From assembly GCA_002733765.1 (NCBI GenBank), contig NVWU01000006.1, positions 1-36,571 of the forward strand: DNA of 36,571 nt, in the 5' to 3' direction. Positions 8,201-16,071 of this stretch are shown in pieces (position 1 is the first letter of the stretch; every line of letters begins with the position of its first letter). Under the pieces are notes generated by a model. That model was not told where the DNA came from, searched no databases, and saw only the letters and a program-made list of their open reading frames with translations. The position numbers and the translations under genes were made by a program. This DNA comes from Colwellia sp. (GTDB taxonomy: Bacteria; Pseudomonadota; Gammaproteobacteria; Enterobacterales; Alteromonadaceae).

Positions 8201-9850
8201 ATGAAAAATTTTAAAAAATCAGTCGTTGCTATTACCGTGATTTGCAGCTTAGTAGCATGTAATGACGGCGATAATGGTCCCGAAGGCACTGTAACAACAT
8301 TATCTAGCGATAGCTTAGCAACCAGTGTTACCAATGATTGGTTTATCCAAGGTGAGAAAAGAATCAAAACGGCTGAAGCTAACTGGCAACATTTAGAGGC
8401 AATAACAGATCTTAAAGGCAAAGCTAAAAACGTAATACTGTTTGTTGGCGACGGTATGGGTGTCTCTACCATAACAGCAGCGCGTATTCTTGCAGGACAG
8501 CGAAAAGGTATGTTAGGTGAAGAGAACCGTTTAAGCTTTGAACAATTTCCTTTTTCAGGTTTTGCTAAAACCTATAATGTTGATGCACAAACGCCTGATT
8601 CTGCAGGAACTATGACCGCCATGATGTCAGGAATAAAAACAGATGCTGGCGTCTTAGGTGTTGATGCAGACATTCAACGAGGAGAATGTCTAAGTGTTGC
8701 GGGCAATGAAATGATAACGGCACTAGAGCTTGCTGAAATTGCAGGTAAATCCACGGGAATTATCTCTACCGCACGTATTACCCATGCAACACCCGCTGCG
8801 GCTTATGCAAAATCAGCAGAGCGTAACTGGGAAGATATTTCAGATATGCCAACGGATGCTGTTGCTGAAGGCTGTGAAGATATCGCCTCGCAATTAGTTA
8901 ATTTTGAGGCTAATTTAGAAGCTAGAATAGCGGGTGTCGATGTTGATGGTATTGATGTTGTTATGGGCGGGGGGCGTCGCCATTTCTTACCTAAAGATAC
9001 TGCATTTAATAGTATTGATGCCGTTAGCGAAAAAGAAGGTGATCGCAGTGACGGGCGTGACTTAACTGCTGAGTGGCAGGCAACCTATACAGATGGCTAT
9101 TATATTATTGACCAAGCTAGCTTTGATGCAATTAATCCAGAAACAACAACGCGCTTATTTGGGTTATTTAACGAATCGCATATGCAATATGAAGCGGATA
9201 GAGAAAACGATGTTGCGGGCGAACCTAGCTTGAGTGAAATGACCAGTAAAGCAATCGACATACTAGATAATAATGAAAAAGGATTTTTTCTAACCGTTGA
9301 ATCAGGGCGTATTGACCATGCTCATCATGCGGGTAATGCATATAACGCATTAAATGACACTATCGAGTTTGCTAAAGCGGTACAAATAGCCATTGATAGC
9401 ACAAATCCAGAAGATACTTTGATCATTGTTACCGCTGACCACAGTCATGTGTTTACTATCGCAGGCTACCCAAAACGTGGTAATCCTATCTTAGGTAAAG
9501 TGGTGGGTGTTGGTAAAACTGAAGCGAGTTTAGCTAAAGATGGCATGCCATACACCACATTAGGTTATACCAACGGTCGTGGTTATCAAATTCTAGGCAT
9601 AGAAACCGATGCTGATGCAGTTTATGACCTTGATATTGCTGCAGGTCGAGTTGATTTGTCTACTATTGATACGACTACAGCAGGTTTTCATCAAGAAGCG
9701 CTAGTGCCTCGTTCATCAGAAACACATGCCGGTGAAGATGTTGCAGTTTTTGCTTCAGGGCCCGGAGCACATTTAGTGACGGGTACCAACGAGCAAAGCT
9801 TGATATTCCATATCATGAATTACGCAGCTGGTTTAACCGTTAACGATTAA
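8201..9850 (+). CDS. Alkaline phosphatase, predicted lipoprotein (PhoA family)
   Basis: 549 residues. The N-terminus MKNFKKSVVAITVICSLVAC is a lipoprotein signal with lipobox LVAC and lipidated Cys20, followed by a flexible linker (NDGDNGPEGT...). So this copy should be membrane-anchored, unlike its upstream paralogue. Catalytic motifs are intact: VGDGMG (Asp85), QTPDSAGTMTAMMSG (Ser135), SGRIDHAHHAG, TADHSH and ETHAGED. Long stretches are identical to the upstream protein (for example KSAERNWEDISDMP and AGYPKRGNPILGKVV), showing a tandem duplication with later change of targeting. AGGAA lies 8-12 nt before the ATG. Probably co-transcribed with the upstream copy. Confidence 0.94.
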   Translation: MKNFKKSVVAITVICSLVACNDGDNGPEGTVTTLSSDSLATSVTNDWFIQGEKRIKTAEANWQHLEAITDLKGKAKNVILFVGDGMGVSTITAARILAGQRKGMLGEENRLSFEQFPFSGFAKTYNVDAQTPDSAGTMTAMMSGIKTDAGVLGVDADIQRGECLSVAGNEMITALELAEIAGKSTGIISTARITHATPAAAYAKSAERNWEDISDMPTDAVAEGCEDIASQLVNFEANLEARIAGVDVDGIDVVMGGGRRHFLPKDTAFNSIDAVSEKEGDRSDGRDLTAEWQATYTDGYYIIDQASFDAINPETTTRLFGLFNESHMQYEADRENDVAGEPSLSEMTSKAIDILDNNEKGFFLTVESGRIDHAHHAGNAYNALNDTIEFAKAVQIAIDSTNPEDTLIIVTADHSHVFTIAGYPKRGNPILGKVVGVGKTEASLAKDGMPYTTLGYTNGRGYQILGIETDADAVYDLDIAAGRVDLSTIDTTTAGFHQEALVPRSSETHAGEDVAVFASGPGAHLVTGTNEQSLIFHIMNYAAGLTVND

Positions 9851-9911
9851 TCCTATTCTCTAAACTCTCTGAATAAGGGTGCGTAGGTTATTACACACCC
9901 TTGGAACCATA

Positions 9912-10658
9912 ATGAAAAAAACACTATCAATTGGCTTGGTACTAGCGCTGGTTTGCGGCGTTACAGAAGCCGAACAAATATGTCAAACGAATGAAGGCTT
10001 ACTTGGCGCACATTATCGGTTGGTCAATAGCCAAGTGAATACGGCAAAAAATGAGCAGTCAACAAAAGGTAAAACAATTAAATTAAGTTCCTTATGGCGA
10101 AAAAACCAAAAGGTATTATCAGTCAATGGAGAGCAATCAACCACTTGGTTTAAGCTGAGTAATGGTTCAGTACAAAAAACTGCGCATTTTGATCACTTTA
10201 AACGAAGTATTGAATATCAGGCTAAACCTATGTCGGATGAGCGTTGGCAACAAATTAGGCACTTGATTCCTAACAATAAAAAACAATCGTTAACATTTTC
10301 TGGGAGTCAGTTAAAAGGATGTTATCAGCAAGAAAGCTATCAATGGGAAAATGAAGAGTCAAATTTGCACGGAAAATTACTTTGGAATGCTGATTTGAAC
10401 CTGGTTACTGAACTTACGCTTAAGCAAGGAAAGCAACAAAGTCATTGGCAGCTTGAAAAAATAGAGCAGGATGAAGAGATTATTGAGGCGGAATTCGCCC
10501 AACGAGCGAGTTACCAAGCGACAGATTTTGCAGATATTGGTGACAATGAATCAGATCCTTTTTTAATTAAAATGATTAATTTAGGCTTCATCGAGCATAG
10601 TTCTTCTGGAATCTACAATACACGAGGAGAAAACATGGCTATTGAGCATAATCACTAG
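9912..10658 (+). CDS. Exported protein of unknown function linked to the phosphatases
   Basis: 248 residues from the ATG at 9912; the frame is open upstream to 9879, but the real start is the one giving the signal peptide MKKTLSIGLVLALVCGVTEA, with GGAA 6 nt before. I do not recognise the family. The mature protein is hydrophilic, rich in Gln, Trp and charged residues, with two cysteines (EQICQT and LKGCYQ), and looks like a periplasmic soluble domain. It lies 61 bp after the lipoprotein phosphatase on the same strand; the gap contains a 7-bp hairpin (9875-9881 / 9896-9902) without a T tract. A shared role with the phosphatases is guilt by association only. Confidence 0.7.
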   Translation: MKKTLSIGLVLALVCGVTEAEQICQTNEGLLGAHYRLVNSQVNTAKNEQSTKGKTIKLSSLWRKNQKVLSVNGEQSTTWFKLSNGSVQKTAHFDHFKRSIEYQAKPMSDERWQQIRHLIPNNKKQSLTFSGSQLKGCYQQESYQWENEESNLHGKLLWNADLNLVTELTLKQGKQQSHWQLEKIEQDEEIIEAEFAQRASYQATDFADIGDNESDPFLIKMINLGFIEHSSSGIYNTRGENMAIEHNH

Positions 10659-10726
10659 CAAAACAAGCTGAAACTTGGTTACAATAATAAGCATTAATAA
10701 ATACGCTTAATTGAATGGATTTTCTT

Positions 10727-12097
10727 ATGTCGCTTTCTGTTGTTATTCTTGCTGCGGGTAAAGGTACTCGTATGCGCTCTTCTTTACCCAAAGTATTACA
10801 TGCTATTGCTGATAAACCGATGGTTTCTCATGTTATTGATAGTGCTCGTCAGTTAGGAGCTGTTAATATTTATGTGGTTTATGGCTTTGGTGGTGAAGTA
10901 CTTAAAGCAACACTCACCACAGGCAACACGAGTGATGATCTCACTTTTATTGAGCAAAAAGAGCAACTAGGCACAGGTCATGCTGTTGACCAAGCATCGC
11001 CATTTTTAAAAGATGATGAAGATGTTTTAGTGCTTTATGGTGATGTGCCATTAACTAAAGTATCAACATTAGAAAACTTACTTCAAGTCAAGCCTGAAAA
11101 CGGCATGTCGCTATTAACCGTTTATTTAGCGAATCCTACCGGCTATGGTCGAATTGTACGTAAAGATGGAGAAGTAGTCGGTATTATTGAACAAAAAGAT
11201 GCTAAACCAGAGCAGCTGCTAATTAATGAAGCGAACACCGGTATTTTATATGCTAAAGGTGGTGATTTAAAGCGTTGGTTAAGTAGCCTTTCTAATGATA
11301 ATGCGCAGGGCGAATATTACCTTACTGATATTATTGCCAGTGCTCATCGTGAAGGGAAAACTATTGCAACTGCTCATCCTGAAACTGAAATTGAAGTGGA
11401 GGGCGCTAATAATCGCGTACAATTAGCGGCACTTGAACGTGCTTACCAAGCTCGTTTAGCCGAAGAGTTAATGATAGCGGGTGCCAGTTTACGCGATCCA
11501 GCCCGAATTGATATTCGTGGCTCCTTAACGATTGGCAGTGAAGTGAGTATAGATATTAATTGTATTTTTGAAGGGGCGGTGACCTTAGCAAATAACGTAA
11601 AAGTTGGTGCTAACTGTATTCTCAAAAATTGCGCGATTAGCGACAATGTTGAAATAAAACCTAATAGCATTATAGAAGATGCCAGTATTGGTGAAAATTG
11701 TTCTGTTGGTCCGTTTGCACGCATTCGTCCGGGTACTGTTATGAATAAAGACTCTCACGTGGGGAACTTTGTTGAAATGAAAAAAACGATCCTAGGTGAA
11801 GGAAGTAAAGCTGGGCACTTAACGTACCTTGGTGATGCGCTTATAGGTAAAAACGTCAATGTAGGTGCAGGTACCATTACGTGTAACTATGACGGTGTTA
11901 ATAAGTCACAAACAATTATTGATGATAATGCCTTTATTGGTTCTAATAGCTCATTAGTTGCGCCTGTATCTATTGGCGATTCAGCAACGATAGGTGCAGG
12001 CTCTGTTATCGCTAAAAATGTTGAAGAAGGCGAGTTAGCGATAGGGCGTGGTAAACAACGTAATATTAAAAACTGGCCACGACCTGTTAAAAAATAA
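10727..12097 (+). CDS. glmU: Bifunctional UDP-GlcNAc pyrophosphorylase / glucosamine-1-phosphate acetyltransferase
   Basis: 456 residues from the ATG at 10727 ([16 protein letters not shown]), exactly the E. coli length; an ATG four codons upstream at 10715 is possible. It makes UDP-N-acetylglucosamine in the cytoplasm for peptidoglycan and LPS. The N-terminal uridyltransferase has the nucleotide loop LAAGKGTRM (residues 8-16) and LYGDVPL. The C-terminal half is a left-handed beta-helix of hexapeptide repeats ([32 protein letters not shown]) with the acetyltransferase region [25 protein letters not shown] and TITCNYDG. It acts two steps after GlmS, whose gene follows 1.1 kb downstream, separated by a DeoR regulator. 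Confidence 0.97.
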   Translation: MSLSVVILAAGKGTRMRSSLPKVLHAIADKPMVSHVIDSARQLGAVNIYVVYGFGGEVLKATLTTGNTSDDLTFIEQKEQLGTGHAVDQASPFLKDDEDVLVLYGDVPLTKVSTLENLLQVKPENGMSLLTVYLANPTGYGRIVRKDGEVVGIIEQKDAKPEQLLINEANTGILYAKGGDLKRWLSSLSNDNAQGEYYLTDIIASAHREGKTIATAHPETEIEVEGANNRVQLAALERAYQARLAEELMIAGASLRDPARIDIRGSLTIGSEVSIDINCIFEGAVTLANNVKVGANCILKNCAISDNVEIKPNSIIEDASIGENCSVGPFARIRPGTVMNKDSHVGNFVEMKKTILGEGSKAGHLTYLGDALIGKNVNVGAGTITCNYDGVNKSQTIIDDNAFIGSNSSLVAPVSIGDSATIGAGSVIAKNVEEGELAIGRGKQRNIKNWPRPVKK

Positions 12098-12112
12098 TAA
12101 TGGATGCTACTG

Positions 12113-12132
12113 AATTAGGTCGCTCTAATTTT
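12113..12132 (+). terminator. Weak possible terminator after glmU
   Basis: AATTAG (12113-12118) pairs with CTAATT (12125-12130) around a 6-nt loop, with only four T residues at the end. A short AT-rich stem, so efficiency is doubtful. Confidence 0.3.
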
Positions 12133-12251
12133 AGATCTCTCGGCAGTAAACGTTTAATTTTTTGTTGCAGCGTAAAACCCTTTACTTCAAGATAGAAAAA
12201 TAAAGGTTATAGCGATTAAAGATCAAAGAATTACAGCTAATTATCGACGTG

Positions 12252-12291
12252 ACACTTTTATTGATGGTAATAAAAATATTAATAAAAGTGT
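12252..12291. promoter_or_regulatory. 11-bp inverted repeat upstream of the DeoR-glmS unit
   Basis: ACACTTTTATT (12252-12262) and AATAAAAGTGT (12281-12291) are perfect complements around an 18-nt AT-rich spacer, 156 bp before the regulator's start codon. It could bind a dimeric regulator; no T tract follows, so it is not a terminator. The 12098-12446 gap holds this, the operator-like dyad at 12383 and the weak hairpin after glmU. Confidence 0.45.
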
Positions 12292-12382
12292 ATTGAATCG
12301 TTTACATATAGCAGTTTTCAACGTTAAAAGACGCTGAAAAATTTCAAATTATTAACTAAGAAATTTATAGGTTTATTGCTTT

Positions 12383-12423
12383 AACTTTCGTTTTGAAACA
12401 TAATAACAATCAAAATGAAAGTT
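12383..12423. promoter_or_regulatory. Candidate DeoR-family operator in front of the regulator gene
   Basis: AACTTTCGTTTTGA (12383-12396) and TCAAAATGAAAGTT (12410-12423) are complementary at 13 of 14 positions, 24 bp before the regulator's ATG. TTTCGTTTT-type half-sites resemble those of GlpR-like DeoR regulators, so autoregulation and control of glmS are plausible. Assignment to this regulator is inference. Confidence 0.5.
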
Positions 12424-12446
12424 AATCGAAGATTAATCTAAGAATC

Positions 12447-13214
12447 ATGTCAAAAAGAAACACCCAACAACGTCGCCATCACATCATTACCGATCTTAAT
12501 TTGAGTGGTGAGGTAAGCGTAGATAGCTTAGCTAAGCAATTTGACATAAGTGAAGTGTCTATTCGCAAAGATTTAGCCGCATTAGAAAATAGCGGTTTAT
12601 TATTAAGACGTTATGGCGGTGCTATTGCACTGCCATGTGAGATAACAGAGCCTAAATCTGCAAAACATTCAAAACAAAAGAAAAGCATCGCGAGATATGC
12701 CGCTACTTTAGTGCGTGATCATAACCGAATTATTATTGATAGTGGCCAAACTACCTCAGCATTAGTGAGTGAGTTAGAGAGTAAAAAGGGCTTAGTTGTG
12801 ATGACTAATGCATTAAGTATAGCGAATGAAATTCATGCCCTTGAAAATGAACCAACATTATTGATGACCGGCGGCACTTGGGATGCAACTTCAGAAGCCT
12901 TTCAAGGGCAAGTCGCTGAACAAGTTTTACGCTCATATGACTTTGATCAATTATTTATCGGCGCAGACGGCATTGATATTGAGCGCGGTACCACTACTTT
13001 CAATGAATTAACTGGGCTAAGCCGAGTGATGGCTGAAGTGGCGCGAGAAGTTATTGTTATGGTTGAATCAGACAAAATAGCCAAAAAAATACCTAATTTA
13101 GAATTAGGTTGGCAACAAATACACACCCTTATTACTGATGATGATTTAGAACAATCAGTAAGAAAGCAATTAATCGCTCACGGCGTAAATTTAATATGTG
13201 CTAAAGCGTTATAA
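12447..13214 (+). CDS. DeoR-family transcriptional regulator next to glmS
   Basis: 255 residues. The N-terminal winged helix-turn-helix has the DeoR signature [34 protein letters not shown] (about residues 22-60). The C-terminal DeoRC domain, which in the family senses a phosphorylated sugar, includes [30 protein letters not shown] and LFIGADGID. Only 22 bp separate it from glmS, so the two are almost certainly one transcript. The likely job is to match glucosamine-6-phosphate synthesis to an amino-sugar phosphate signal; the effector is not visible in the sequence. Regulators in this position are, as I recall, common in Alteromonadales and Vibrionaceae. Confidence 0.92.
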   Translation: MSKRNTQQRRHHIITDLNLSGEVSVDSLAKQFDISEVSIRKDLAALENSGLLLRRYGGAIALPCEITEPKSAKHSKQKKSIARYAATLVRDHNRIIIDSGQTTSALVSELESKKGLVVMTNALSIANEIHALENEPTLLMTGGTWDATSEAFQGQVAEQVLRSYDFDQLFIGADGIDIERGTTTFNELTGLSRVMAEVAREVIVMVESDKIAKKIPNLELGWQQIHTLITDDDLEQSVRKQLIAHGVNLICAKAL

Positions 13215-13236
13215 AAAACAAAAAGGATATAAAATT

Positions 13237-15069
13237 ATGTGTGGCATAGTTGGTGCAGTAGCACAACGCGACGTAGCAGAGATTTTGGTCGAAGGACTAA
13301 GACGTTTAGAATACCGTGGTTATGACTCAGCAGGTATTGCAACCATAGATCAAAATCACCAATTAGCTAGCGCTAAGCGCTTGGGTAAAGTAAAAGAATT
13401 AGCACAAGCTTTGCAAGAAGCCCCCTTAAGTGGTGGTACAGGAATAGCACATACCCGTTGGGCAACACACGGTGCGCCTAGCGAAGTGAATGCTCACCCT
13501 CATCTTTCTAATAATACTATTGCGGTAGTGCATAATGGTATTATCGAAAATCATCAAACTTTACGTAGTCAACTACAGGGTTTAGGTTACGAATTTTTAT
13601 CACAAACAGATACCGAAGTGATTACTCACTTGGTTCACCATGAACTAAAAACCAGTGATAGTTTATTATCCGCAGTACAAAAAACCGTTAAGCAGCTTGA
13701 AGGTGCTTACGGTACGGTTGTAATGGATAGTCGCGATAAAGACAGCATTATTGTTGCTCGTTCAGGTAGCCCATTAGTTATTGGTTACGGTTTAGGCGAA
13801 AACTTCATCGCTTCAGACATTATGGCGTTACTACCGGTAACGCGTAAATTCTCTTACCTTGAAGAAGGTGATGTTGCACAAATTAGTCGATTTAACGTCA
13901 GTATTTTTGATGTTAATGGCGAGCCAGTTGAACGTGAAGCGAAAGAAGCGAATGTTTCACACGACAGTGGTGACAAAGGTGAATACCGTCACTACATGTT
14001 AAAAGAAACTTATGAGCAACCTACCGCTATCCGTAATTCATTAGAAGGTCGTTTAGTAGATGGCATGTTAGATATCAATACGTTTGGCGAAGGCGCTGAT
14101 GATATATTTAAAAATGTAGAGCATGTACAAATTATTGCCTGTGGTACAAGTTACCACTCAGGCATGGTAGCAAGATACTGGTTAGAAGAGCTTGCTGGCG
14201 TTTCTTGTAATATTGAAATTGCCAGTGAGTTTAGATACCGCAAGTCTTTTGTCCCTAAAAATTCATTATTAGTTACTATTTCGCAATCAGGCGAAACAGC
14301 GGATACCTTAGCGGCTTTACGTTTAGCGAAAGAGATTGGCTATCAATCCAGCTTAGTTATTTGTAATGTTGAGGGCTCATCGTTAGTACGTGAATCTGAC
14401 CTCACTTTTATGACTAAAGCGGGCGCTGAAATTGGCGTGGCCTCAACCAAAGCCTTTACTACTCAGCTTGTTGGATTATTAATGATGACCGTCGCTATTG
14501 GTCAGCATCACGGGATGTCTGATGAGAAACAGGCCGAAATAATCCAATCACTAATGTCGTTGCCGGCAAAACTTGATGAAGTATTAGCACTGGCGTCTTC
14601 AATTGAAGATTTAGCTGAAGATTTTGCTGATAAACACCATGCGTTATTTTTAGGTCGTGGAGACCAGTACCCTATCGCAATGGAAGGTGCGCTCAAACTA
14701 AAAGAGATTTCTTATATTCATGCTGAAGCCTATGCTGCGGGTGAACTTAAACATGGCCCATTAGCGCTTATTGATGCTGAAATGCCTGTCATTGTTGTGG
14801 CACCAAAAAATGATTTAATCGAAAAACTTAAATCGAACGTAGAAGAAGTACGTGCTCGTGGCGGCTTAATGTATGTATTTGCGGATAGTGATGCTAACTT
14901 CGCTAGTGATGACACCATGAAAGTGATTGATGTGCCTGTGTGCGATGATATTATCGCACCCATTGTTTACACTCTCCCATTACAGCTACTTTCTTATTTT
15001 GTCGCTATTATTAAAGGTACTGATGTAGATCAACCGAGAAATTTAGCGAAATCAGTCACGGTAGAATAA
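13237..15069 (+). CDS. glmS: Glutamine-fructose-6-phosphate aminotransferase (isomerizing)
   Basis: 610 residues (E. coli 609). The start is the ATG at 13237, so that Cys2 of MCGIVGAV becomes the N-terminal nucleophile of the glutaminase domain after Met removal; AAGGAT lies 9 nt upstream. It makes glucosamine-6-phosphate from fructose-6-phosphate and glutamine, the first step to UDP-GlcNAc. Glutaminase motifs: [27 protein letters not shown]. Two SIS domains follow ([38 protein letters not shown]) and the conserved C-terminus [13 protein letters not shown]. The 3' end of the gene is the TnsD recognition site of Tn7-family elements, and one is inserted just beyond it. Terminal codons look intact, so the gene should still work. 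Confidence 0.98.
   Translation: MCGIVGAVAQRDVAEILVEGLRRLEYRGYDSAGIATIDQNHQLASAKRLGKVKELAQALQEAPLSGGTGIAHTRWATHGAPSEVNAHPHLSNNTIAVVHNGIIENHQTLRSQLQGLGYEFLSQTDTEVITHLVHHELKTSDSLLSAVQKTVKQLEGAYGTVVMDSRDKDSIIVARSGSPLVIGYGLGENFIASDIMALLPVTRKFSYLEEGDVAQISRFNVSIFDVNGEPVEREAKEANVSHDSGDKGEYRHYMLKETYEQPTAIRNSLEGRLVDGMLDINTFGEGADDIFKNVEHVQIIACGTSYHSGMVARYWLEELAGVSCNIEIASEFRYRKSFVPKNSLLVTISQSGETADTLAALRLAKEIGYQSSLVICNVEGSSLVRESDLTFMTKAGAEIGVASTKAFTTQLVGLLMMTVAIGQHHGMSDEKQAEIIQSLMSLPAKLDEVLALASSIEDLAEDFADKHHALFLGRGDQYPIAMEGALKLKEISYIHAEAYAAGELKHGPLALIDAEMPVIVVAPKNDLIEKLKSNVEEVRARGGLMYVFADSDANFASDDTMKVIDVPVCDDIIAPIVYTLPLQLLSYFVAIIKGTDVDQPRNLAKSVTVE
15034..15069 (+). other. attTn7 recognition sequence in the glmS 3' end
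   Basis: The last codons, encoding [15 protein letters not shown], are the conserved region that TnsD of Tn7 binds. Insertion occurred exactly 25 bp beyond the stop codon, the canonical distance. The boundaries of the binding site are taken from Tn7 knowledge and are approximate. Confidence 0.8.
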
Positions 15070-15089
15070 TCTGTTCAACATTAGATGAT

Positions 15090-15094
15090 GACCG
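15090..15094. repeat. Target-site duplication, left copy (gaccg)
   Basis: The 5 bp before the TGTAA terminus of the transposon are identical to the 5 bp after its other terminus (35816-35820). A 5-bp duplication is the hallmark of Tn7-type insertion. Confidence 0.93.
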
Positions 15095-15161
15095 TGTAAG
15101 TTGACAATAAAGTATCATACTAAACAATAAAGAGTCATACTTTACAAAATAGTTTCATACT
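15095..15161 (+). repeat. Transposon right end with three TnsB-type binding sites
   Basis: After the 8-bp terminus come GACAATAAAGTATCATACT (15103-15121), AACAATAAAGAGTCATACT (15123-15141) and TACAAAATAGTTTCATACT (15143-15161). They start exactly 20 bp apart and closely follow the Tn7 sites (GACAATAAAGTCTTAAACT type). Tn7's right end has four overlapping sites; I find three here. Confidence 0.92.
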
Positions 15162-15173
15162 ATTAAGGTTTGA

Positions 15174-15198
15174 GTTATTCTGAATTCATCAGAATAAC
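15174..15198. promoter_or_regulatory. Perfect dyad just upstream of tnsA
   Basis: GTTATTCTGA (15174-15183) and TCAGAATAAC (15189-15198) are perfect 10-bp complements around ATTCA, ending 12 bp before the tnsA start. It lies inside the transposon next to the TnsB sites and does not resemble them. The position suits an operator controlling the whole tns operon, or an mRNA hairpin hiding the tnsA start. Confidence 0.55.
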
Positions 15199-15210
15199 TT
15201 GGACCTATTA

Positions 15211-16071
15211 ATGAAAGACTTTCTTGTTCCTGCCCCCAAAACAATCGTAGAACTTATTAAACCCGCCATCATTAAACGTTTAACGGTGGAAAAGCGTGGT
15301 CAAGGTCATGGTAAACATTACAAGCCCTTTCTTACCGTCAGGGATGTGCCTAGCAAAGGTAGGGTTCATAGGCGCCCAGCACTAACTCATGGCCGTATTG
15401 TTCATTTGCTATCTGATTTGGAGCTTTCCACTTTTTTACTTTTTGATTGGGACCTTTCTGTCACTGATATTAAAGAGCAGTTTCCTCTTGATCCCGAAAA
15501 AACAGCTAAAATTTCAGAGCGCCTAGGAATATCTCACCCTGCAGTAAGTGGTGTGACTCAGGTCATGACTACTGATTTTCTTTTAGACACATTAGAAAAT
15601 AACAAAGTTGTTCAAGTAGCAATTTCTGTTAAATATAGTGATGAATTAGAAGATGCTCGAGTTATTGAAAAACAAGAGTTAGAACGCCGTTACTGGGAAA
15701 GCTTAGGTATCCAGTGGTACCTTTTCACCGAGAAAGAAGTCCCTTTTACACTAATTCAGAATATCAAGTGGCTCATACCACACATGTATAGTTATGACTT
15801 AAATCAAGCGGGACAGATCGAAGTGTTTAATACAATTAATGAGGCAATACTTATCTATCCAAACGATAAAATTGCTTTAGTAATGAAATATCTAGATGAA
15901 AAACACAAAGTTGATGGCGGAACATATTTGTCCTATCTAAGACATTTATTAGCACAAAATGCCTTCACTTGGGATCTCATAAATATTGATCATAAATCTC
16001 TATATACACAGAATTTAATCGCCTCTGAATTTTGGCTAGCTACGGAGTATGAATATGTTCATGTCCAATGA
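15211..16071 (+). CDS. tnsA: Tn7-type transposase endonuclease TnsA
   Basis: 286 residues from the ATG at 15211 (MKDFLVPAPKTI); Tn7 TnsA has 273. A TTG four codons upstream is less likely and would overlap the dyad. TnsA cuts the 5' ends of the element so that, together with TnsB, transposition is cut-and-paste. The restriction-enzyme-like active site is visible: Glu71 (LELSTFLLFDWD), Asp122 (TTDFLLD) and Lys141 (QVAISVK), corresponding to Tn7 Glu63, Asp114 and Lys132. The motif ELERRYWESLGIQW also matches the family. The C-terminal part is the TnsC-binding region in Tn7. It overlaps tnsB, and the five tns genes form one overlapping operon. Confidence 0.95.
   Translation: MKDFLVPAPKTIVELIKPAIIKRLTVEKRGQGHGKHYKPFLTVRDVPSKGRVHRRPALTHGRIVHLLSDLELSTFLLFDWDLSVTDIKEQFPLDPEKTAKISERLGISHPAVSGVTQVMTTDFLLDTLENNKVVQVAISVKYSDELEDARVIEKQELERRYWESLGIQWYLFTEKEVPFTLIQNIKWLIPHMYSYDLNQAGQIEVFNTINEAILIYPNDKIALVMKYLDEKHKVDGGTYLSYLRHLLAQNAFTWDLINIDHKSLYTQNLIASEFWLATEYEYVHVQ

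Noticed and set aside
9875..9902. Hairpin AAGGGTG/CACCCTT between the second phosphatase and the next gene as terminator
   Set aside because: Seven-bp stem with a 14-nt loop and no T tract; the genes probably remain co-transcribed.
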